From contig MU646304.1 in assembly GCA_026770585.1 (NCBI GenBank), positions 2,099,844 through 2,111,630 of the forward strand: a stretch of 11,787 nucleotides of DNA, written 5' to 3'. The position numbers and the translations under genes are program-made. Under the pieces are notes generated by a model that was not told the DNA's origin, did no database searches, and saw nothing but the letters and a program-made list of their open reading frames with translations. Shown here piece by piece: positions 1 through 9,300 of this stretch. Position 1 is the stretch's first letter, and every line of letters begins with the position of its first letter. The DNA is from Baffinella frigidus. Its lineage: Eukaryota; Cryptophyceae; Cryptomonadales; Baffinellaceae.

Positions 1-96
1 TCCGGTCCTCGCCCCTCCACAGTTGACACCACCTCCGGTCCTCGCCCCTCCACAGTTGACACCACCTCCGGTCCTCGCCCCTCCACAGTTGACACA
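1..96. repeat. 33-bp tandem repeat, about 2.9 copies at the window edge
   Basis: The 33-bp unit starting TCCGGTCCTCGCCCCTCC begins at 1, 34 and 67. The first two copies are identical, and the third diverges after CAGTTGACAC. The array probably continues to the left of the window. Each unit contains CTCCACAG followed by TTGAC. Confidence 0.95.
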
Positions 97-134
97 TTTG
101 TCCCGCGAACCCACATCGTCAACTTGAGAATAGC
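87..134 (+). repeat. Dispersed 48-bp repeat, copy A
   Basis: Matches 3783-3831 at about 41 of 49 positions with a single indel (AGTTGACRCATTTGT and, at the end, TTGAGAATAGC). The GTTGAC and GTCAAC near its ends form a short inverted pair. Confidence 0.8.
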
Positions 135-315
135 ACGCGAGTGGAACAAGCAAGGCACCATCTCTGGTCCTGAAATCTAAGTCCTGGATCTTAAGCCCCA
201 ACCCCCAAACATTATCCCCCAAACCCCCAAACCCCAAACCCCAAACCCCAAACCGTCAACCCGAAACCCTCAACCATGAACCCTCAACCCTTTACGCCTG
301 AACCTTCTGACGCAG
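97..315 (+). other. Upstream or intronic region before exon 1
   Basis: 97-180 is non-repetitive and shares a core with 3783-3831. From about 190 to 300 it becomes C/A-rich filler of CCCCAAA and CCTCAAC variants, ending in the CAG acceptor. Exon 1 begins mid-codon, so this is best read as the end of an intron. I see no convincing exon or promoter in it. Confidence 0.6.
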
Positions 316-376
316 GTTCGCGATCTTGCGATCGAATGCCTTCTGCGAGACAGAGACAACAAGAAACATCACTGAG
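316..376 (+). CDS. Exon 1 in window: pre-NACHT helix
   Basis: It runs between CAG at 313-315 and a GT donor at 377. The first base completes a codon from an upstream exon that I cannot locate, then 20 codons follow (FAILRSNAFC and on to NITE), ending in phase 0. The pattern FAxxRxxxFxxRE-like just before the YL..G....LIIHG strand is typical of the segment preceding the P-loop in NWD/TEP1-type NACHT proteins. The 3' end has a near copy at 448-467. Confidence 0.7.
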
Positions 377-3300
377 GTGTCAAACCCAACACCCAAAAAC
401 CAGACCCTTCTCGGGGCTAAGGTCTTGGGTCACACAGAACCTATGCGCATCACTGAGGTTGCAAACCGCACACAAAAACACGTAATCCGTAAACTCCACC
501 CCCCAAATCCTGACATCCAATCCCCAAACCCCAACGCCCAAACCTCAAACTTGACACCCCCAAACCCCAAACTCCAAACCCCAAACTCAACCTACAAACC
601 CCACACCTCACACCTCAACCTGCAAACCCCAAACCCCCAACTCCCAACCCCCTAAACCCCACACTCAAACACAAACAATTCCCAAACCACCACACTCGAA
701 ACCCCACACCTCAAACTCCACACCCCACACCCCACACCCCACACCCCACACCCCACACCCCACGCCATAAACCCCTAACCCCGAAACCCGAGACCCGAGA
801 CCCGAGACCCCGACATGCAAACCCGAACCCCGAAACCGGAACGCAGGCGGTAGAGGAGTATCTTGCGTCGGGCGAAGAGTTGACGCACGCGCTGATCATC
901 CACGGCCGAAGTGGCGCGGGGAAGACCTACGCCATTTCTCAGGTTTCGAGCCTGCCCACACCGCGGTTTACAAGCTCTTTTCGTGAACACCCCATACGTC
1001 GATAATGCAGAGGACCCTACGGTTTGCCATCCGTAGGGACGTAGGCAAAACCGTACGCAAACTCGCAGGTTTCGAGCGCTACTATGCTGTTTCAAACGTG
1101 TTTACCATCTCACAGGTTGCGAGCTAATCTGGCAAACAAATCACCCTGGACCGCAAACAGATATTCGCGGACCACATGGAAAACAGCGAGGAGGAGCGAT
1201 GCGTCATCATCCGTTTCCTCGGGACCTCTCAGGTCAACCCTCAACCCTACACCTGGAGGAGCACAAGGGGGCAGCACTAAACCCACACCCTAAGCCCCAA
1301 TCCGTGTCCCCAAACCCCGACCACCAATCCCAACCCCCTCAGCCCAAAACCCAAACCCAGAACCCAAAACAACTCTCACCCCTCAACCCGCAACCAATCC
1401 CTCATCCCTCATCCCTCATCCCTCATTCCTCATTCCTCATTCCTGATCGCTCAACGGTGGCCGGTAAGATGGCAGTGTTGGACCCCCCCTCCCCTGGCAG
1501 GCGTCATCGTCGGTGCAGGCGCTGCTGGGCAGCATCTGCAGTCAGCTGCAGAGGGTCTACGGAAAGCCCCGAGACCTTCCTGACGAGTACCCCCCAAACC
1601 CCAAACACCAGACACATAACATTTCTGGTGTAGGGTTTCGGGTGTGGGGTGTAGGGTGTTGGGTTGATTGTTTCGGGTTGAATTTTTTTAAGGGGTTAGT
1701 TAAGGGTTAGGGGTTCAGGGTCTAGAGGTTCGGGATTAGAGCGTATGTTGGCGGCAGAGGGAGTCAGGAAAGCCCCTGGACCTGTCTGACGAGTAAACTC
1801 CCAACCCACACCCCTAAACCCTAAACCCTAAACCCTAAATCATAAACCCTAAACCCTAAACCCTAATCCCTAATCCCCAAACCCGAAACCCTAAGCCCTA
1901 ACCCGAAACGGTGAGCAGGTTCACGGACCTGAAGGCATTGTTCCACAAGGCGGTGCGCGAGTGGCCCACGGTTTCTACCCTAACCCCTGGCCCCTCAACC
2001 ATGAAACCGCATATCCCTAAACGCTAGCCCTAGACACTTGCACCTCAACCCTCTTCCCTAAACCCTAATCCCTAAACCCTGAGCCTCAAACCCTAGCCCC
2101 CAACCCTTCCCTGCACCCAAACCATTGAAGCCTTGGCCCTAACCCCTAACGGCCTGCCCACAGGCGGAGATGCCGCTGACGATGCTGATCGACTCGGTCG
2201 ACCAGCTCGACGACCAGCACGGTGCATCCTAAACCCCAAACCCTAAACCCCAAACCCTGAACCCTCAAGCCTCAAGCCTCTTCCCGAAACGGTTCAGACT
2301 CTGCTAGATACATAGACCACTCTTTCCGAAACCCAAGCCCACCAAACTGCAAACCACAAAATCCCGATGACCAAAACGGCAACCCCTGAAACCGAAACCC
2401 TTCCCTAAACCTTAAAACCTTTCCCCGAAGTCCCACACCCCAAACCCCAAACCCCACATCCCCGAATCTGGTGACCAGAACGGAACCTCGTGCACCCGAA
2501 ACCCGACACCATCGATGTTCCCCGAAACTTTGAAGCCTCTTCCCGAAACCTCAAACTCTCTTCCCTCTTCCGACACCCCGCAGTGCGGGCTGGGAACTCA
2601 TTAAGGATGGCTCATTAGTTCACAAGAATCTTGTGAGTTGAGCCAATGAGCCGGCTCAACTCATTAGTGAATCCTCAGCTCAACTCAACTCATTAAGGCT
2701 CAACTCATTAGTGAGGAGCTGAGTCATGATCCTTAATGAGCCCTAATGAGCCATTGCCAAAATTGGCGTTGTCGTGTCCAAGTTGAGAATCCTGAAGGGG
2801 TTCGTGTTTTGTCGTTTTGAATCGAAAGGCCACGTGTTTTGAATCTATCTCGATCAGATCGAATCTCGTTTAGAAGGTCAAGTTTTCTAGAAAAAAATCG
2901 GTGCGGGGCCCGCACCCTCAACAAGAAAGAGCAAAGGGCAGACGGTGACAGGGTGGCCTGGATGACAGGGGGGCGACGACTGGAGTGGCTGCCAGTCACG
3001 GACCTGCCACCGCACGTGCGCCTTGTCGTCTCGACGCTTCCTGACCACCCCGAGTACCCACCCGAAACCCGAGACCCGAAACCCTAGGCCCGAAACGCGA
3101 GACCCGCAACCCGAAACAAGAAATAACAAATCCGAAACCCGAATCAAGAAACCCGAAACCAAAAACCCGAAACCGAAACTGTGATGCAGGTTCGACTGCC
3201 TCACGCGGCTCAGGAAAACGCTCAAGCCTCGCACCACAGGTTCTCAAACTCTCAACTCTAAGCCCAAACCCATAAACCCTTAAGACCCTTAACCCTAAAC

Positions 3301-6300
3301 CATATACCATACGCCCTCAACCCTGAACCCTAAATCCTAACCCAAACCCTAAATCATGCACCCTGAACTCTTTCAAATCCTAAACCCTAAACCCGAAACC
3401 CGAAACCCGGGCGCAGATTCGGAGCCTCGAGTCAGGTCGCAAGATTCAACAGGTTATGGGCCTCAAATCCTAAACCCCAAACCCCAAACCCCAAACATTA
3501 CACCTTAAACCCTAAACCTTAAACCCTAACCCCTAAACCCCAAACCCTAAACCCGAAGCCCAAAACCCCAAACCCTAAACCCAAAACCCAAAACCCTAAA
3601 CTCTAAACACTAAACCCTTAACCCTAAACCCTAAACCCTAAACCCTAAACCCTAAACCCTAAACCCTAAACCCCAAACCCTGAACCCTGAACAGGTGATG
3701 GGTCTCAGGGCGAAGTTGAGGACATGACGTGCGGGGGGAAAGTGCTGGAGCTCACTGCGTTGCAGGTAACGAGTCTCCCGTAAGTTGACGCATTTGTACC
3801 GCAAACACAGATGGTTAACTTTGAGAATAGCCAGTTGACTGAACCCGGCGGTTTGGTTTTATACCAGAACCATATCGAAACCGCGGGTATTTTGCCTCGG
3901 GAAACGCTCTGTTGAGTTTTTCTAGATAGTTCGACGTTTCCTGGTACAAAAGGTTTCATTGTTGCTATGCAGTTGACAGTCAAGAAACTCGCTACAATGC
4001 ATGACCGGCGCAAACCCGAACCCTCAAACCAGAAACTAGAAACCCCGAAACCCTGACCCTGACACGACACCCGAACCCGAAACCCGAGACCCTCAACGGT
4101 GAACAGGACTGGCGAACGGTGCTCTCGCACATTCTCAAGGTTCTCGGAAGACGCATCACCGAGGAGCAGATGGTAGGCCCAACCTCTAAACCCGAAACCC
4201 GAAACCCAAACCCCAAAATCCAGAGCTCAACTCTAACCCGAAACCCTCGAATATAAACACCCAACACTAGACTCTAAACTTCAAACACTAAACCCTGAAT
4301 GCAGAACCCTAAACAAAGCCGATCGTGAGCGCACGCAGCTCGCTGAGAAACGCGTTTCTCTCGCAGACGACTTGTTCTCGTCCCAAACCCCAATTCCGAA
4401 ACTCGAAACGCAACAACAGACCGCAGTGGAGCAGTGCCTGGAGAGCGAGGAGACACCGAGGCAGGAACGCAGCTTGTGGGAACGCCTCCGCGCCGGGATT
4501 CGCGTGGCCAGGCATCACCCCTCATCTCCCCCATCTATCGGCATCTTTATCGTGTCTTTTTATCTAGCTATGTGTTAATATCTAGCTATCTATCTATCTA
4601 TCTATGTGTCTATTCATCTATGTGCCCATCTTTCAATCTATTCATCTGTTCCTCCATTCATCCAAAGTCCTGAAACCCAAACTCCAAACTACAGACTACA
4701 AACTCCAAACCCCAACCCCTTAAACCTGAACATCCAAACCCTCAGCACCGAAACTCCCAAACCCACCAACCCCCTAACCCCCAAAACCGAAAAGCAGGGG
4801 AGCCACTCCGCTCTGGCTCCGCCTCGTGGCACAGATGGTACACCCCACGCCAATCCCACGCCCCAAACACTCAACCGTAAACCCCAAACCCTAAATACTA
4901 CTCCCTAAACCCAAAACCCTAAACCCCACGCCCCAAATCCTGAAACCTAACCCCTGAACCCTGAACGCGGAACCAGGTGAGCAAGTGGCGTTCATTCGAC
5001 GGGGTGCCCTTCAGGCTCAACCCCACCTCCCTCAACCCTCAAACCAACACCCTAAAATCTCAACCTAAGCCTAAACCTAAACCCCAACCACCCTAAACCC
5101 TAACTCTTGAACCCTTAAGTATGATCTCCACACCCCAAAGCCGAAACTCCAAGCCCTGGTGGTCATGCGACGGAGTTCCCATCAGACAGATCCCTGCACC
5201 CGCAGATCCTTGCACCCAACAGATCCCTTCAGCCCAACTCCTGCATCCACACAAGGTGCGTCAACCTCAGTAACATGTTCTTCCCTGCCTACCCCATCAA
5301 CCCACCCAACACCATCAACTTGAAATCCTCAACCTCAAATCCCAAAGCTTACACCTAAACACCAAATCCTCAACCCCAAACTCCGAACCCTAAACCCTAA
5401 ACCCCAAACCCCAGACCCCAAACCCCAAACCCCAAACCTCAAACCCCAAACCCCAAACCCCAAACCCCAAACCCAAAACCCCAAACCCCAAAGGCCAAAG
5501 GCCAAAGGCCAAAGCATAAACGATGGACCTTGGGGCAGGCTGAAGCGGGGGGTGCGGAGCCTGATCATCGACCTCTTCGGCCGTCTCGGTGAGCCACTGA
5601 GCCATCCCCCTTGCCATTGCCGCCACTTGCCCTTATCTTGCAGGGCTGTGTGAGGTAACCCTTGCCTTTAGCGTTTGGGGTTCAGGGTTCAGGGTTCAGG
5701 GTTTAGGCAACCGCAAAAATCAGTGGTTGTTGACACTCCTGATGCTCGGTCGTGGTTGGTGTCTCGTGCGTAGCAGTGCCCGCGCAGAAGGCACGGTCGT
5801 TCGCGCGACCCTCTCCCACCTCACGCTTCCGCGCGGCATCTCTCATGAACGGGGTGCTGATGGGGGTGCTGACCAGATGACTGAGGTGCTGACCTAGTGA
5901 CCGGGTTGGTGGCACGGCAGAGGTGACGCACGGGGTGTGCGTGGTGCGCGCGACGCTCTCGTACCTCACCCTCTCCCGCGGCATCGGCGAGGGCGAGATG
6001 TGCGAACCCCGAAACCCGAAACCCTGAATCGTGCACCCTAAATCCTGAATCCTACACCCTAAATCACGAACCCTAATCCCTGAATGCTGAACCGCAAACG
6101 CGGCAGGAACAACCTCCTCTCGCTCGAAGACAACGTTCTCGCAGGTGCGCCCCCTCCCCCATGTTTCTGATTCCCGGTCTCGGGTTTGGGGTTCGGCCCG
6201 CGAGCGGTCGCAGAGGTTTTAGTGTTTGGGACTTGTGGGTTGGGTTTTAGTGTTTGGGACTTGTGGGTTGGGGCCGAAACGGATTTCTTTATTCACACAC

Positions 6301-9300
6301 CAAAGAAAGAATCTTAAAAAGAAACTGGGGTTATGAGCCCCGCGGCAGCAAGCGCAGCCAAAAGGCTCATAACCTCAAGGTGAGAGAAGATCGAAAGCCC
6401 GCACGCACGAGCGCGCAAGCGCCCGTGCGTGCGAGATGTGCGCGCGCGTCCCGCGCTTCCTGCGCGAGACCGCGCGCGTGCGCACATGGGACAAGAAGCC
6501 ACTCTGAGACGAAGGGGTGATATCACGAGGGCGGGAGAGGTGGGCTCGGGGGAGGCGACACGAGACAAGAAGATGTCGAAAGGTCACCTACCCAGAGTCG
6601 TATATCACCAAGTATACAACGTATACTAAGATGATAGACTCAGGGTTGGCTATGGAGAGACGGCACCTAACCCCTAAGAGGATCTTAACTGGGGTACGGC
6701 GGGAGCGCGGACGGCGCCGACCGCCGTAGGTGGCCGAAGAAGAGCAGCGCCTCGCTCGACGGCTGGACGAGCGCGTCGATGTAGGGCTCCACACCCCCCA
6801 ACGACTTCCACTCCACACCCCCCAACGACTTCCACATGAGGGTTGGGGTTTGCGTGTTGAGGTTGGCACCCCGGCCCTGTCTCCCTGTGATCTCTCGCCC
6901 TGATCGCTCTCTGACTACTGTTGATCTCTCGGGCTGATCGCTCTGTGGCAACTCTCTCTCTCTCTGCTCCGCGCAGACGCATACGAGTGGTGGGTGCCTC
7001 CGCTTCGCACGTCGCCGCCGCTGGTGCTCTCGCGCCTGCTCATGGACGTCTCGCCCTACCTCTCGCGCCGAGGCGACGGCAGCGGCGTCGAGCTGCTCAG
7101 CTGGTACCATCGCCAGGTGTGAATCCCTCTCTCGTTCTCTCTCTCTCTCTCTCTCTCTCGCACACCCCTGAGAATGCATCGCTCGCTTACTTGTGGTCTA
7201 TTTCTCCCCCCGCATCTCTCGCCCTCTCTCGCTCGCACTCTGTATCTGACTCGCTCCCTCCCTCGTCAGAGGTTAGGATTTTAGATGTTGGTTGTGTGGT
7301 GCGCTTTACAAGGCGTGGAGTGTGGGGGCATGAAGCCTTGTTTTCTCGCTCGGCAGTTCTGGGAGGCGTGCGAAGCGTACTGCTTCAACAATCGCAAGTG
7401 GAAGACCTTCACCCGCAGGTCCACCCCCGATACCCTAATCCCTAAATCCTAAACCCAAGACCCTAAACCTCACAACCCAACCCCAAACACCAAACTCCAA
7501 ACTCCAAACCCCAAGCCCCAGACCCCAAACCCCAGACCCCAAACCCCAAACCCCAAACCCCAAACCCCAGACCCCAGACCCCAGACCCAAGTCCCCAAAC
7601 CCCAAACCTCAACGTCTTCAGGAAGCGTTACCGGGAGCTGGTGGACTACTACTCAGGAAAGTGGGCGGGTCGAGCGAAGCCGTACAACAAGTGGCTGGCC
7701 GCGATCGTGCAGAGGCCCTCGTTCTTCCCGGGCGAGACGGCGGGCGACAGAATGGTGCCCGCGCAGCCGCTCGTGCTCCAGGGCAGCCTCAGAGACGACG
7801 CCGCCAACTGCGTCATCAATCTCCGCCGGGTGCGCAATCTCGTGCCGTACGCGATCGAGGGCGGGGAGGAGGAGCGGGTGATTGAAGAGGTGACGTCGGT
7901 AGAGTACATCACGGCCATGTTCGCGTCGGGCATGGGCTCGCGGCTGCTCACAGAGGTGGTCGATGCGATCAACGTGTTTCCAGACTCGGTGTCGGTGCTG
8001 CGGGAGCTGCACCAGTTCCTCGGAAGGCACATGCGCGCGCTGCGCCACCCGACGACGCCGGGGCTTGCCGCCCAGCTTGTGGTCCAGGAGCCAGACGCGT
8101 CGCAGCTGCTCTCGCGCTTCCGGGCCTTGGAGGCAGCCAGACCAAGCGCGGAGCGGTGGCCGGTACTCGAGTGGGCGCAACGCCCGCAGGAGTTCGCGCC
8201 CCTGCTCATGACCGTGCGGGAGCATGATGCCGGGATCAACTGCGTGGTGGTCTCACCGTCGGGGCTGTTCTTTGCATCGGGGAGTGACGACAAGACGGTC
8301 AAAGTGCTCCGGCTGAACACGGGAGACGTGGTGATGAACCTTGCTGGGCACACGGACGCGGTCAACGCGGTGGCATACACCCCGGACGGCAAGCGCATCA
8401 TCTCAGGGTCGTCGGACCACACCATCCGGATCTGGGATGCCTCCTCGGGCGCGGACCTGCACGTGCTCACTGGACACACGGACAAGGTGCGGGCGCTGGC
8501 GATTTGCGGCGTGGAAGCCGCGACGCTGGTGAGTGGCGGGCACGACAAGGTGCTGCGGGTGTGGGATCTGCGCACCAAGCAGGAGGTTCGGGCACTGGCG
8601 GGGCAGGATCACGATGACGTGATCACGTCTTTCGCGATCTCGCCTGACAGAACGCGCCTCGCGAGCGGTTCCCACGACAAAAGTGTGCTGGTCTGGGACG
8701 TCACCGCGCCGGGACTTCAGCAGACGCTGTCGCTTCAAGGCCAGACGATGTTTGTCTACACAGTCGCCTGGTCTCCGGATAGCAAAATGATCGCCAGCAT
8801 CGCAGGGAGGACTCTGATGGTGTGGGACGGCACGTCTGGAGAGGTCCGGCTAGAGCGGAACGCGCACGCGGGGCCCTCGCGGGGCCTCCTCTTCTCCGCC
8901 TCGAGCGAGGAGATCGTGACAGCGGGCGCCGGCTGCAACCTCATCAAGATCTGGAACGTGGCAAGCGGGGAGATGGTCCATCCCTCATCCCGACCCCCCA
9001 CCTACGAAACCCAAAACCTGAAAACATAAACTTGAAACATGAAACATGAAACCTGAAACCTGAAACCCCAAACCCCAAAACCCAAAATCTGAAACCCAAA
9101 ACCCTCAACCCTCAACCCTCAACCCAAAACGCAAAGCGCAATCCCTGAAGTCTCCGCCCTTCCGCAGGTGGGGAGTCTGATGGGGCACACATCCTCGCCC
9201 AACGCGCTGGCGATGTGCCCTTCGGGGAAGCGTTTCGTGAGCGGAAGCTCGGACAGGTCGTGCATGGTGTGGAGGTTGGGGACGCAAGGCGGGATCGATG

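Larger units (their letters stand above)
6145..6976 (+). other. Intron 16: composite 832-bp intron
   Basis: In order: G-rich filler with a 28-bp tandem duplication (6215-6270); a lower-GC segment with an 11-bp inverted repeat (6329-6374); a CG/CA alternating patch (6400-6480); palindromes at 6517-6526 and 6611-6627; an exon-like minus-strand frame (6685-6837) that overlaps a 24-bp tandem duplication (6788-6835); a 34-bp imperfect tandem duplication (6888-6955); and a pyrimidine tract before the acceptor. Exon 16 joins exon 17 in phase, so none of it is needed for the main product. Confidence 0.7.

Noticed and set aside
1-96. CRISPR-like array
   Set aside because: The 33-bp units are directly adjacent with no spacers, and the setting is an intron-rich eukaryotic gene.
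326-655. Pro/Asn/Thr-rich frames in filler (also 1199-1633 and 4606-4908)
   Set aside because: A 7-bp repeat without stops in some frames yields open but low-complexity peptides; they run across splice sites of the real gene.
3622-3670. A true chromosome end
   Set aside because: The tract is internal, between two exons of one gene, and similar tracts occur in most introns.
4339-4419. Upstream extension of exon 12
   Set aside because: Open and in phase, but a direct join EEQM to TAVEQ fits family spacing better. Kept as an alternative in the exon entry.
6314-6400. Possible tRNA-Met: CTCATAA loop in the 6329-6374 arms on both strands
   Set aside because: An anticodon-like stem is present, but there is no proper D arm, T arm with GTTCRA, or acceptor stem on either strand. 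The inverted repeat explains the similarity.
6724-6783. Plus-strand exon candidate VAEEEQRLARRLDERVD between TAG and GT
   Set aside because: Its phase does not fit between exons 16 and 17 in that frame, its acceptor is TAG and not CAG, and exons 16 and 17 join directly with full family agreement.
7649-8578. Long minus-strand open frame
   Set aside because: Antisense shadow of exon 19, with Ser/Thr/Arg-rich composition and no motif.
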